Below are positions 9,228-17,576 of a stretch of DNA of 64,000 nt, one piece after another. Under the pieces are notes generated by a model. It saw only the letters and a program-made list of their open reading frames with translations. It was not told the origin of the DNA and did no database searches. Position numbers and translations under genes: made by a program. The stretch is taken from NCBI GenBank assembly GCA_020852175.1, contig JADZBH010000067.1, positions 17,510-81,509 of the forward strand, written 5' to 3'. Origin of the DNA: Bryobacterales bacterium (GTDB taxonomy: Bacteria > Acidobacteriota > Terriglobia > Bryobacterales > Bryobacteraceae). Every line of letters starts with the position of its first letter. The first letter of the stretch is position 1.

Positions 9228-9689
9228 CTACTCCTCACGCACGACGTTCACCGTCACCTCGACGGTGACCTCCTTGTGCAGCTTTACCGGCACCTTGAAC
9301 TCGCCCAGCGTGCGAATCGGGTCCGGCAGCACGATTTTCCGCCGGTCGATGCTGTACTTCTGTGCTTCCAGCGCGTGGGCGATATCCTGCGCCGTCACCG
9401 ATCCGAAGAGGTGGGCGGCTTCGCCCTCCTTGTCCTCGCCCGCCTTGGCCGGCATGGTGAGCACGATGCTCGACATGAGCTTGGCCAGTTCGGCGGCGTC
9501 GGCGGCTTCCTTGGCCTCCTTGCGCAACCAGGCCGAGCGCTCCTGCTCGATGATCTTCTTGTTGGATTCGGTGGCTGGCACGGCCAGGCGCTTGGGCAAC
9601 AGAAAATTGCGCGCGTAGCCGGGAGCCACCTTGACGAGCTGGCCGCGGTGGCCCAGCTTTTCGATGTCTTCGCGGAGAATGACTTCCAT
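9228..9689 (-). CDS. rplI: 50S ribosomal protein L9
   Basis: A 153-aa L9. The N-terminal domain shows MEVILREDIEKLGHRGQLVKVAPGYARNFLLPK, the normal rRNA-binding fold, followed by the long connecting helix and a C-terminal domain ending in beta-rich VTVEVTVNVV. It is the last of the rpsF-rpsR-rplI trio. A GGAGGAAATC upstream of the ATG is a good ribosome binding site. Confidence 0.97.
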   Translation of the reverse strand: MEVILREDIEKLGHRGQLVKVAPGYARNFLLPKRLAVPATESNKKIIEQERSAWLRKEAKEAADAAELAKLMSSIVLTMPAKAGEDKEGEAAHLFGSVTAQDIAHALEAQKYSIDRRKIVLPDPIRTLGEFKVPVKLHKEVTVEVTVNVVREE

Positions 9690-9707
9690 GATTTCCTCCC
9701 GTGACTC

Positions 9708-10016
9708 CTACCGGTCCGAGCCGCTGGCAAACGGCAGCAGGGCGATGTTGCGGGCCTGCTTGATGGCCTCGCTCAGCCGGCGCTGGCAAGGGGTGCAGAC
9801 GCCGGAGATACGGCGCGGTACGATCTTGCCGCGCTCGCTGACAAACTGATTCAACAGCTTCGTGTCCTTGTAGTCGATCAAATCGATCCTGTCGACACAA
9901 AACTTGCACACCTTACGGCGGCGGAAAAACTGCCGCTTGCCCATTTGGGCCTTGTCGCCGCCGGTGGGGCGCTGGGATTGGGCGATCGGACGTCCGCCGC
10001 CACGTTGTTCAGCCAT
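9708..10016 (-). CDS. rpsR: 30S ribosomal protein S18
   Basis: A 102-aa S18 with a 24-residue glycine/glutamine-rich N-terminal extension ahead of the conserved RQFFRRRKVCKFC. It contains CKFC and a second pair CTPC within SGVCTPCQRRL. Many S18 proteins have a histidine at the last position, so this version looks like a four-cysteine, zinc-binding (C+) form. S18 pairs with S6 on the 30S platform, and rpsF is immediately upstream. Confidence 0.96.
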   Translation of the reverse strand: MAEQRGGGRPIAQSQRPTGGDKAQMGKRQFFRRRKVCKFCVDRIDLIDYKDTKLLNQFVSERGKIVPRRISGVCTPCQRRLSEAIKQARNIALLPFASGSDR

Positions 10017-10064
10017 GATGGATCTCCTTGTTCAATACCTTCGGTTGCGGGGCGATGGACTGGA

Positions 10065-10574
10065 CTACTCTGCCGCGGGTTCGGCCGGCGGGGCCTCGGC
10101 TTCCACGGCCGGGGCGGCAGGAGCGGCCGGGGCAGCGGGAGCGGGGGCGCCGGGGGTACCCGGGGCAGGCGCGCCCGGCGCGGCGGGAGCAGCGGCCAAG
10201 GGCGCGGCGGGCGGCGGTGCGGCCGGCGGCGGCTTCCGCGCGGCGCGCTTCTCGCGAGCCTTCTTGCGCTTCTCCAGCCACTTCAGCTTCTCGTCCATGC
10301 GCACCGTCAGCCACTTCAGCACCAGGTCGGACACGCGCAAACGGCGCTCCACTTCCTTGATGCCCTCGGCCGTGGTGTGGAACACCAGCAGCACATAGAA
10401 GCCTTCGGCCCGCTTTTCCACCTTGTAGGCGAGCTTGCGCACGCCCCACTTGTCAACCTTATCCACCTTGCCGCCGGAGCCCGTGATCACGCTCTCCAAC
10501 TGGCTTACCAGCGCGTCGAGATCTTCCTCGGGCGCGTCGTGCTTCGCGATGAACAACTCTTCGTAGATCCTCAT
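10065..10574 (-). CDS. rpsF: 30S ribosomal protein S6 with Ala/Pro-rich C-terminal tail
   Basis: Residues 1-100 are a normal S6 (MRIYEELFIAKHD, WGVRKLAYKVEKRAEG, YVLLVFHTT). The remaining 70 residues are a basic stretch (LEKRKKAREKRAARK) followed by a low-complexity Ala/Pro/Gly tail. Typical S6 is about 95-135 aa, so this tail is unusually long, although variable S6 C-termini are known. The start codon overlaps the pth stop by 4 bp. The gene lies in the usual rpsF-rpsR-rplI order. Confidence 0.95.
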   Translation of the reverse strand: MRIYEELFIAKHDAPEEDLDALVSQLESVITGSGGKVDKVDKWGVRKLAYKVEKRAEGFYVLLVFHTTAEGIKEVERRLRVSDLVLKWLTVRMDEKLKWLEKRKKAREKRAARKPPPAAPPPAAPLAAAPAAPGAPAPGTPGAPAPAAPAAPAAPAVEAEAPPAEPAAE

Positions 10575-11182
10575 TGATCCTCTTCGTTACTGCCTGGGGC
10601 GCGACGATTGAACCTCGTCATGGCCTTTTCGGCGCCTTCGGCGATTATGGACTCCACTGCATCGGACGCGGCGTCCAGCAGTTCATCCAACTCTTTCAAC
10701 TGTGCCCGCCGGAAAGGGTCGAGCACAAACCGTGCACCATCCGCGACCGGATGGCCGGGGTGGATCCCCAGCCGCAGCCGGGGAAACTCTTGCGTGCCAC
10801 AGGCGGCGATCACGCTTTTCACGCCGTTGTGGCCCGCGGCCGAACCCGACGGACGTATCCGCAGGTTCCGCCACGGCAGCGCCAGTTCGTCATAAACCAG
10901 CAGCAGCCGTTCCATCGGGATCCCTTCCTTGACCAGCATGCCTTTCACGGCCGGCCCGCTCAGGTTCATGAACGTTTGCGGTTTCACCAGAATCACCGGC
11001 GTCCCCGCCACACGTCCCGATCCCACCAAAGACATCGCCTCTTTCCTTGCCACCCGGATTCCGTGGCGCCCGGCCAGCCGGTCCACCACGAGAAAGCCGA
11101 GGTTATGCGGCGTCAACTCGTATTGCGGTCCGGGATTGCCAAGTCCGGCAATCAGCCAGGGGCCATCGGAAGCCGGGGACAT
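10571..11182 (-). CDS. pth: Peptidyl-tRNA hydrolase
   Basis: A 203-aa Pth that recycles peptidyl-tRNA by cleaving the ester bond between peptide and tRNA. Conserved N16 and catalytic H26 are in GNPGPQYELTPHNLGF. The PQTFMNLSG and VVYDE-like (LLVYDELAL) motifs and GHNGVKS are also present. It follows rplY by 23 bp, a common rplY(ctc)-pth pairing, and overlaps rpsF by 4 bp. This supports one translation-related operon. Confidence 0.96.
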   Translation of the reverse strand: MSPASDGPWLIAGLGNPGPQYELTPHNLGFLVVDRLAGRHGIRVARKEAMSLVGSGRVAGTPVILVKPQTFMNLSGPAVKGMLVKEGIPMERLLLVYDELALPWRNLRIRPSGSAAGHNGVKSVIAACGTQEFPRLRLGIHPGHPVADGARFVLDPFRRAQLKELDELLDAASDAVESIIAEGAEKAMTRFNRRAPGSNEEDQ

Positions 11183-11205
11183 GGTCGAGGACTAGCGGAA
11201 GGCGG

Positions 11206-11904
11206 CTACTTCTTCTTGTCGCCGGCCTTCTTGTCGCCGGCAGCCGGGGCAGCCTCTTCCTTCTTGCCCTTCTTGGCCACTTCCGGTTCCTTGGCTGTGG
11301 CGGCGGCGGCATCGCCTTCGGCCAGCGTCTCCGTCAAGGAGTCGCGCAGCGCCACCACGTGGCACACCACCGTGTCCGGCGGGCTCACCAGCTTCATCGA
11401 ACCGGCCAGAGGCAGTTCCTGCGCCCGGATGCTGTCGCCGATCATCATCGCCGCGATGTCCACCGTGATGGACTCGGGAATGTCGGCCGGCAGGCACTCG
11501 AACTCGATTTCGCGGAAAACGAACTCGAAGTGGCCGCCATGCAGCTTCACGCCCTGCGGATCGCCCGTGGTGTGCACAGGCACCTTCACGCGCAGCGGCT
11601 TGTTCAGGTCGATGCGCATCAGGTCGATGTGCATCAGCGTGTCCTTGATCGGGTGATGCAGCCAGTCGATGACCATGACGGGCGTGTTTTCGCGCCCCGG
11701 CACATCGAGGTTGAAGATCGTGTTGTGGCCCGAACCGGTGTGCAGAATCCTGTTCAGTTCCTTCGGGCTGACGGTGACTGCGACGCTGTCCTTGCCAGCG
11801 CCATACAGCACCGCGGGGATCTTGCCATCCACGCGCAGACGGCGGGCGGCATTCTTGCCTCGCGTTTCGCGGGCGTCCGCGGTAATCGTAATATCCTTAC
11901 GCAT
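11206..11904 (-). CDS. rplY: 50S ribosomal protein L25, Ctc form
   Basis: A 232-aa CTC-type L25 that binds 5S rRNA. The N-terminal L25 domain begins MRKDITITADARETRGKNAARRLR. A TL5/Ctc beta domain follows, and a Lys/Ala-rich tail ends in three lysines. The ATG at 11904 is chosen because it begins exactly at the conserved domain. An upstream GTG-type start at 12006 would add 34 non-conserved residues. It sits between prs and pth. Confidence 0.94.
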   Translation of the reverse strand: MRKDITITADARETRGKNAARRLRVDGKIPAVLYGAGKDSVAVTVSPKELNRILHTGSGHNTIFNLDVPGRENTPVMVIDWLHHPIKDTLMHIDLMRIDLNKPLRVKVPVHTTGDPQGVKLHGGHFEFVFREIEFECLPADIPESITVDIAAMMIGDSIRAQELPLAGSMKLVSPPDTVVCHVVALRDSLTETLAEGDAAAATAKEPEVAKKGKKEEAAPAAGDKKAGDKKK

Positions 11905-12009
11905 AACTCTCTCTTCCCTGGAGCGTAGTCCTGCCGGCGGCAGGAGCTCTCTGCCTCGGACCACGGTGTCCAGCGGTGGGTTTCGTTCCCGCGCGCCCAG
12001 GCGCAAGGC

Positions 12010-12954
12010 CTAGACAAACAGGGTGCTGACCGAGCTCGCTTCGTGAATCGACTGGATGGCCCGGGCCAGCAACGGAGCCACCGACATCGCGCGAATCCGT
12101 CCGCAGGCCGCGGCCGGGTCGCTCAGCGGAATCGAGTTGGTGATGACCACCTCTTCAATCCGCGAATTCGTGATGCGCTCCACGGCAGGCCCCGAAAGAA
12201 CCCCGTGCGTCGCGCAAGCCGAAACTTTCCTGGCCCCATTGGCCAGAAGCGCTTCGGCGCCTTTTACCAGTGTACCAGCAGTGTCGATGATGTCGTCGAC
12301 CATCAGGCAGTGCTTCCCCGCCACCTCGCCGATGATGTGCATCACCTCGGCCACGTTGACGTCGGTCCGCCGCTTGTCGATGATCGCCAGCGGCGCGTCC
12401 ATCCGTTTGGCGAAGGCGCGCGCGCGCTCCACGCCGCCCGCGTCCGGACTCACCACCACCAGGTCTTCGCCCACCAGGTGGTTGAAGGCGTCGATCAGCA
12501 CGGGCGCGGCGAACAGGTGGTCCACGGGCACGTCGAAAAAGCCTTGAATCGGCGCCGCGTGCAGGTCCAGCGCCAACACGCGATGAATGCCGGAGGTCTC
12601 CATCAGGCTTGCCACCAGTTTGGCCGAAATCGGCACGCGCGGACGGTCCTTGCGGTCCTGCCGCGCATAGCCGTAGTAGGGCAGCACGGCCGTGATCCGC
12701 TCCGCCGAGGCCCGCTTCAACGCATCGGCCATCAACAACAGTTCGAACAGGTTCTTCTCCACGGGCGTGCAGGTGGGTTGCACGACAAACGCATCGGCGC
12801 CGCGCACGTTTTCATGCACCTGCAGGTGAATTTCGCCATCGGAGAAGGTGCGCACGGTGGCGTCGCCCACCTGCACCCCCAAACAGTGGCAGATTTCCTG
12901 CGCCAGCGCCGGATTGGCATTTCCAGTAAAGATCTTCAAACGGTCGAAACTCAT
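12010..12954 (-). CDS. prs: Ribose-phosphate pyrophosphokinase
   Basis: A 314-aa PRPP synthetase, the expected length, transferring pyrophosphate from ATP to ribose-5-phosphate. It shows the FSDGEI region, the LPYYGYARQDRKD flexible loop, the metal-binding LDLHAAPIQGFF and the PRPP loop VDDIIDTAGT. The ATG at 12954 matches the conserved MSFDRLKIFTGNAN start. Upstream in-frame starts lie inside ispE. PRPP feeds the nearby apt product. Confidence 0.96.
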   Translation of the reverse strand: MSFDRLKIFTGNANPALAQEICHCLGVQVGDATVRTFSDGEIHLQVHENVRGADAFVVQPTCTPVEKNLFELLLMADALKRASAERITAVLPYYGYARQDRKDRPRVPISAKLVASLMETSGIHRVLALDLHAAPIQGFFDVPVDHLFAAPVLIDAFNHLVGEDLVVVSPDAGGVERARAFAKRMDAPLAIIDKRRTDVNVAEVMHIIGEVAGKHCLMVDDIIDTAGTLVKGAEALLANGARKVSACATHGVLSGPAVERITNSRIEEVVITNSIPLSDPAAACGRIRAMSVAPLLARAIQSIHEASSVSTLFV

Positions 12955-12962
12955 AGCGGGAC

Positions 12963-13973
12963 TCAGCGAATCGTACTGCGGGGAGGTCCGCTTCTCCTGC
13001 TGGAGGAAGCGTGGGATGCGTATGGGCTTTGCGGCGGCCATTGTGTCGTGCGGACTACCTTTGCCAGGGCGCGGAACCATGCGGCGCGGTACCGGGCGCG
13101 GTTCATGAACCGCGTAAGCACCACGGGAGCGCCGCCCAGACTCTCCCCGGCCTCGCGGAGCTTCGCGCGAGATGGGAATACCCCGAACAGCGTCGACCCG
13201 CTTCCACTCATCCGGGCCGGGTCCGCCCCAGCCAGTTCCAACTTGCGCCGGAGCGCGGACAACTCAGGATGCAGGCCAAAGACCGGACCCTCGAAATCGT
13301 TGTGGCAGTACCGCTGCCACCCGGCCCCCGGCCGCACCGTCATAAGCGCCGCCACCAGGGCCCGGAAAGTCTCCAGTGTAGGTATCGGGTCCGGCAATGT
13401 CAATTCGGATACAGATGCCCGTCCAAGCCGCCGGAATGCCTCCGGCGTGGATACATGAACCCCAGGCGTGGCCAACAGGACATGTCCCGCCGCGGGCGTG
13501 CTCAATGGGTAAAGTTCCTCGCCCCGGCCCAGTCCCAACGACGTGCCGCCATGCAGGAAAAAGGGAACGTCGGAGCCGAGCGACAGGGCCAGGCGCTCCA
13601 GTTCCGCCATCGTCAGCGGCCGCCCCGCCAGCGCGGGCAGGGCCAGCAGCACCGCCGCCGCGTCCGTCGAGCCGCCTCCCAACCCGCCGCCCATAGGGAT
13701 ACGCTTGTCCAGCCGCATCTCCCAGGTTCCGCGCAGATGGGCCGCCTCGGCCACGGCCTGGGCCGCTTTCAGAACCAGGTTGCCGGGAATCGACAGCGGG
13801 TCGTCGAGCGTGATCCGCAACGGGCCGCCGGATTGGTGGCGTACTGTCAGACGGTCGGCCAGCCCGATGGTTTGAAACACCGTGCGCAACTCGTGGTAGC
13901 CGTCGCCGCGCCTGCCCAACACGAGCAGTGACAGGTTCAGCTTGGCAAATGCCGGAACCACCACCTCATGCAC
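12963..13973 (-). CDS. ispE: 4-diphosphocytidyl-2-C-methyl-D-erythritol kinase
   Basis: A GHMP kinase of the non-mevalonate isoprenoid pathway. The N-terminal AKLNLSL, the ATP-binding PMGGGLGGGSTDAAA and the C-terminal MSGSGSTLFGVF identify it. GTG at 13973 is preferred because GGAGG lies 6-7 nt upstream. A GTG at 13991 would add six residues. The product is 336 aa. The last roughly 45 residues (Arg/Ser/Pro-rich) extend beyond the usual IspE end and are probably disordered. Confidence 0.93.
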   Translation of the reverse strand: MHEVVVPAFAKLNLSLLVLGRRGDGYHELRTVFQTIGLADRLTVRHQSGGPLRITLDDPLSIPGNLVLKAAQAVAEAAHLRGTWEMRLDKRIPMGGGLGGGSTDAAAVLLALPALAGRPLTMAELERLALSLGSDVPFFLHGGTSLGLGRGEELYPLSTPAAGHVLLATPGVHVSTPEAFRRLGRASVSELTLPDPIPTLETFRALVAALMTVRPGAGWQRYCHNDFEGPVFGLHPELSALRRKLELAGADPARMSGSGSTLFGVFPSRAKLREAGESLGGAPVVLTRFMNRARYRAAWFRALAKVVRTTQWPPQSPYASHASSSRRSGPPRSTIR

Positions 13974-13994
13974 TGTCGCCCTCCGCCCCACGGC

Positions 13995-14510
13995 CTAATA
14001 ATGGAGCAGCGAATGAATCGTCCGCCCGGCCAGCTTGGATCGGCCGTTCAGGAAATCCAGCTCAATCACGAAGGCCAGTCCGGCCACCGTGCCGCCGAGC
14101 TTTTCCACCAACTGCGCCGTCGCCGCCGCCGTGCCGCCCGTGGCCAGAACATCGTCCACGATCCACACGCGCTGGCCCGGCTGGATGGCGTCTTCGTGGA
14201 TCTCCAGCCTGTCGGTGCCGTATTCGAGCGCATACTCCACCGACACGGTCCTGGCCGGCAGCTTTTTCGGCTTGCGCACCGGCGCGAAGCCCACACCCAG
14301 CGCCGTGGCCACGGCGGGCGCGAAAAAGAACCCGCGCGCCTCGATACCCAGCACCAGGTCCGCCGGCGCCGTCCGCGCGGCCTTCTCCAGTCCGTCGATG
14401 GCGGCGGCCAACCCCTTGCCATCCTTCAACAGCGTCGTGATGTCGTAAAAATTGATGCCCGGCTTCGGGAAGTCCGGAACCTCGCGGATGAGTGCTTTCA
14501 GGTGGTCCAT
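13995..14510 (-). CDS. apt: Adenine phosphoribosyltransferase
   Basis: A 171-aa type I PRTase that salvages adenine to AMP with PRPP. It shows the N-terminal FPKPGINFYDITTLL, the LGIEARGFFFAPAVA segment and the PRPP-binding VDDVLATGGTAAA. Its length is normal. It sits between ispE and the folB-folK fusion in the minus-strand array. A TAGACT box and GAGAG lie just upstream. Confidence 0.96.
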   Translation of the reverse strand: MDHLKALIREVPDFPKPGINFYDITTLLKDGKGLAAAIDGLEKAARTAPADLVLGIEARGFFFAPAVATALGVGFAPVRKPKKLPARTVSVEYALEYGTDRLEIHEDAIQPGQRVWIVDDVLATGGTAAATAQLVEKLGGTVAGLAFVIELDFLNGRSKLAGRTIHSLLHY

Positions 14511-14528
14511 GGAAAAGGAACTCTCAGT

Positions 14529-15392
14529 CTACCAGGGAGCCGCGCCGGCCCACTCGATGCGCATCGCCCCGGAGGCGGCCGCGCGCAACTCCGCCACCGT
14601 GCGTCCCAGTCCCGGCACCACCACATCCGCCGCGATCTCGGCCAGCGGCTCCAGCACGAACAGCCGCTCATGCAGGCGCGGGTGAGGCACGCGCAACCCA
14701 TCCTCGGCAATCGTCCCGCCGCTCCACAGCAGGATGTCCAGATCGATCGTCCGCGGTCCGTTGGGAATCGTGCGCTCCCGTCCCATGGCCGCCTCGATGC
14801 CCTGAAGAAAGGCCAGCATCTCAGCGGGCCTCCGCTCCGTTTTCACCCGGGCCGCGGCGTTCAGGAACCAGGACTGGTCGAGATAGCCCACCGGCTCCGT
14901 GCGCCACAACGACGACACGGCCTCCACCTCACACTCACGGCCTAGAGCCGCCAGCGCCGCGCGCAGGTTCGCCCGGGGATCTCCGACGTTGGAGCCCAGC
15001 GCCAGATAAACGTCCGTCATGCCACGCCCGGCCTTCCGCGTCCGGACAATCTCCACGCCCGGCCACTCCACGCCGAGATGCGCCAGCGCTTGCGGTTTGC
15101 GCACCAACAAACGGACGCCCGCCACCGGGAAGCAGCGTAGAATCTCCTGCGCCATGGCTTCGGCCAGCGTCTCGATCAATGCGTAGGAACGCCTCGCCGC
15201 CACGGCGTGCAGGGCGTCGCGCACCAGCGCGTAGTCCACCGTGTCGCCCACATCGTCCGACGCCGCCGCGCGGCGGATGTCGATGTCCAGTTCCACGTCC
15301 GCGATCAACTCCTGCGGCCGCGCGCGCTCCTCGGCGGGTACGCCCACATGGCCCATCAGCCGCACGCCCCGCAGATGGATCGTGCCGCTCAC
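14529..15392 (-). CDS. folBK: Fused dihydroneopterin aldolase (FolB) - HPPK (FolK)
   Basis: A 287-aa bifunctional folate enzyme. Residues 1-120 are FolB (GVRLMGHVGVPAEER, DTVDYALV, and an ALIETLAEAMAQEIL helix containing the conserved Glu), cleaving dihydroneopterin. Residues 126-287 are FolK, 6-hydroxymethyl-dihydropterin pyrophosphokinase (YLALGSNVGD, GYLDQSWFLNA, RTIDLDILL, PHPRLHER). The start is GTG overlapping the folP stop by 4 bp. Together with folP it supplies three consecutive steps to dihydropteroate. Similar fusions are known in other bacteria. Confidence 0.93.
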   Translation of the reverse strand: MSGTIHLRGVRLMGHVGVPAEERARPQELIADVELDIDIRRAAASDDVGDTVDYALVRDALHAVAARRSYALIETLAEAMAQEILRCFPVAGVRLLVRKPQALAHLGVEWPGVEIVRTRKAGRGMTDVYLALGSNVGDPRANLRAALAALGRECEVEAVSSLWRTEPVGYLDQSWFLNAAARVKTERRPAEMLAFLQGIEAAMGRERTIPNGPRTIDLDILLWSGGTIAEDGLRVPHPRLHERLFVLEPLAEIAADVVVPGLGRTVAELRAAASGAMRIEWAGAAPW

Positions 15393-16207
15393 GCCCGTAG
15401 CACCGCCTCGGCCACGGCAATGGCCCGCCGTGCCGCGGCCACGTCATGCGCGCGGATGATCCGCGCCCCGCCCAGCACCGCCGCCGTGATGGCCGCCACC
15501 GTGCCGTCACGCCGGTTTTCCAGCGGTTGCATATCGGCCAGGGCGCCCAGGAACCGCTTCCGCGAGGCCCCGATCAGCACCGGCACGCCCAGCGCGGCCA
15601 ACTCCGGCATGCGGCGCAGCAATGTGAAATTGTGCTCTGCCGTCTTGGCGAAACCGAGTCCGGGGTCGATGGCGATATCCTCGATGCCCACGGCCCGCAG
15701 CGCCGCCACGCGTCCGGCCAGATAGCTTTTCACCTCCTCCGCCACGTCGCCGTACACGGCAAGCGTCTGCATGGTCTCCGGCGTGCCACGCATATGCATG
15801 GCGATGCACGAAGCCCCATGCCGCCGCGCCACCTCGATCAGTTCCGTGTCTTCAAAGCCCGCCACGTTGTTCACGATCCGCGCTCCAAGCCGCAGGCACT
15901 CCCCGGCCACCGCCGCCTTGCGCGTGTCGATGGAGACCGCCACGCGGGTCGTCCCCGCCAGCCATTCCACCACCGGCGCCACTCGCCGCAACTCTTCTTC
16001 CAACGGCACGGGCGGCGCACCCGGCCGTGTGCTCTCGCCTCCCACGTCGATGATGACGGCGCCTTCCTCCACCATGCGCGACGCCTGCGCCCGCGCCGCT
16101 GGCTCATCGAAGAACCGCCCGCCGTCGGAGAAGGAATCCGGCGTGACATTCAAAATGCCCATCAGCAGCGTCCGGCCCGCGTCCAGCAACCGGCCGCCGC
16201 CGGTCAT
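15389..16207 (-). CDS. folP: Dihydropteroate synthase
   Basis: A 272-aa enzyme joining 6-hydroxymethyl-dihydropterin pyrophosphate to p-aminobenzoate, the sulfonamide target. Signatures are MGILNVTPDSFSDGG, DVGGESTRPGA, the DTRKAAVA region, NNVAGFED, DPGLGFAKT and GASRKRF. The ATG at 16207 is chosen because it overlaps the acyP stop by 4 bp and starts at the conserved domain. A longer in-frame leader is antisense-like and Arg-rich. Confidence 0.95.
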   Translation of the reverse strand: MTGGGRLLDAGRTLLMGILNVTPDSFSDGGRFFDEPAARAQASRMVEEGAVIIDVGGESTRPGAPPVPLEEELRRVAPVVEWLAGTTRVAVSIDTRKAAVAGECLRLGARIVNNVAGFEDTELIEVARRHGASCIAMHMRGTPETMQTLAVYGDVAEEVKSYLAGRVAALRAVGIEDIAIDPGLGFAKTAEHNFTLLRRMPELAALGVPVLIGASRKRFLGALADMQPLENRRDGTVAAITAAVLGGARIIRAHDVAAARRAIAVAEAVLRA

Positions 16208-16485
16208 CGTTTCACCCGGAAGCCGCCGCCCGCCAGCGGCGCGGCTTCGTTCACATCCACGCGTCTCACCTCGCTCCAGCGCGGACCCGTGCGCAGCAAT
16301 CCTTCCAACGCGCTCACCTGTTCCACCGCACCCTGCGCGTGCGCCTCCACGGTTCCATCGTCCGCGTTTCGCACCCATCCGGCCAGCCCCAACGCCGTCG
16401 CGTGCCGCTCCACGAACGCGCGAAACCCCACGCCCTGCACGCGTCCGTGCACCACATAATGCCTGGCAATGGGCGCTGGCTTCAC
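16204..16485 (-). CDS. acyP: Acylphosphatase
   Basis: A 93-aa ferredoxin-like acylphosphatase hydrolysing carboxyl-phosphate bonds. The family motif GRVQGVGFRAFVE supplies catalytic R22, and GWVRNADDGTVE supplies N40, both at canonical positions. The GTG start at 16485 follows a TATGCT box by 6 nt. A GGAGGT directly abuts the start codon, too close to serve as a Shine-Dalgarno. It is the first gene of the minus-strand housekeeping array. Confidence 0.93.
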   Translation of the reverse strand: MKPAPIARHYVVHGRVQGVGFRAFVERHATALGLAGWVRNADDGTVEAHAQGAVEQVSALEGLLRTGPRWSEVRRVDVNEAAPLAGGGFRVKR

Positions 16486-16491
16486 ACCTCC

Positions 16492-16497
16492 AGCATA
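16492..16497 (-). promoter_or_regulatory. -10 element heading the acyP-folP-folBK array
   Basis: TATGCT on the minus strand ends 6 nt before the GTG of acyP, again a leaderless arrangement. It is divergent from the hemB promoter in the 77-bp intergenic space. Confidence 0.5.
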
Positions 16498-16548
16498 ACG
16501 GCCCTCCGCCTGGAAGGATGCATCCCGGGCCGCCTCCCCGCCCGGCGC

Positions 16549-16554
16549 TACACT
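16549..16554 (+). promoter_or_regulatory. -10 element of hemB (GC TACACT)
   Basis: GCTACACT ends 8 nt before the hemB ATG with no Shine-Dalgarno between. A leaderless hemB transcript is likely. Confidence 0.5.
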
Positions 16555-16562
16555 ACCCTGTG

Positions 16563-17534
16563 ATGGCTTACCCGGAAACCCGTCTGCGCCGCTTGCGCGC
16601 CAACGAACCCATGCGCCGCCTGGTCCGCGAGACCAGACTCGAACCCGAAAACTTCATCCTCCCCCTGTTCGTGTGCTCCGGCGAAGGCGTCCGGCGGGAC
16701 ATCTCCTCCATGCCCGGCAACGCCCAGCTTTCCATCGACCGGTTGGTGGCCGAGTGCGCCGAGGTCCGTTCGCTCGGCATCGGCGGCGTCATCCTGTTCG
16801 GAATTCCCGATTCCAAGGACGAGAGCGCCAGCGGCAACTACGACCCGGAGGGCATCGTGCAGCGCGCGATTCGCGCCATCAAGCGCGAGGTTCCGGGACT
16901 GCTGGTGGCCACCGACGTCTGCAACTGCGAATACACCAGCCACGGCCATTGCGGCAAGGTGGTGGCGGGCGAGGTGGTGAACGACGAGAGCATCGAGTGG
17001 CTCGCCCGCGCCGCCGTCACGCACGCCGAATGCGGCGCCGATATCGTCGCCCCGTCGGACATGATGGATGGCCGCGTGGCCGGAATCCGCGAAGCGCTCG
17101 ACGACGCCGGCCACGCCAACACGCCCATCATGAGCTACGCCGCCAAGTACGCCTCGTGTTTCTACGGGCCGTTCCGCGAGGCCGCCGAGTCCACGCCCCA
17201 GTTCGGCGACCGGCGCGGCTATCAGATGGATCCTCCCAACTGGCGCGAGGCCATCCGCGAGATGGAACTCGACCTGGAGGAGGGCGCCGACATCTTGATG
17301 GTGAAACCGGCCCTGCCCTATCTCGATGTAATCGCCCGCGCCCGGGAGCAGTTCGATGTGCCCATCGCCGCCTACCAGGTGTCGGGCGAATTCAGCATGA
17401 TCATGGCCGCCGCCCGCAACGGCTGGATCGACGAACAGCGCGCCATGCTCGAATCGCTCGTCTCGATCAAACGAGCCGGCGCGGGCATCATACTCACCTA
17501 CTTCGCCAAGGCAGCCGCGCGCGCGCTGGGGTGA
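16563..17534 (+). CDS. hemB: Porphobilinogen synthase (delta-aminolevulinic acid dehydratase)
   Basis: A 323-aa cytosolic enzyme condensing two 5-aminolevulinate molecules to porphobilinogen for tetrapyrroles. The cysteine cluster DVCNCEYTSHGHCG marks the zinc-dependent type. The Schiff-base lysines are in SYAAKYAS and ILMVKPALPYLD. The ATG at 16563 gives the usual N-terminus (RLRRLRANEPMRRLVRET). The frame is open much further upstream, but that part is antisense to folP and acyP. Confidence 0.97.
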   Translation: MAYPETRLRRLRANEPMRRLVRETRLEPENFILPLFVCSGEGVRRDISSMPGNAQLSIDRLVAECAEVRSLGIGGVILFGIPDSKDESASGNYDPEGIVQRAIRAIKREVPGLLVATDVCNCEYTSHGHCGKVVAGEVVNDESIEWLARAAVTHAECGADIVAPSDMMDGRVAGIREALDDAGHANTPIMSYAAKYASCFYGPFREAAESTPQFGDRRGYQMDPPNWREAIREMELDLEEGADILMVKPALPYLDVIARAREQFDVPIAAYQVSGEFSMIMAAARNGWIDEQRAMLESLVSIKRAGAGIILTYFAKAAARALG

Positions 17535-17576
17535 GGGCGGGGCCCATTGAAACGCGGCTTGGAGCCGATAAGTGCC

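Noticed and set aside
15771..16562. N-terminal extension of the hemB reading frame
   Set aside because: It is open by chance antisense to folP and acyP. The conserved HemB start is at 16563.
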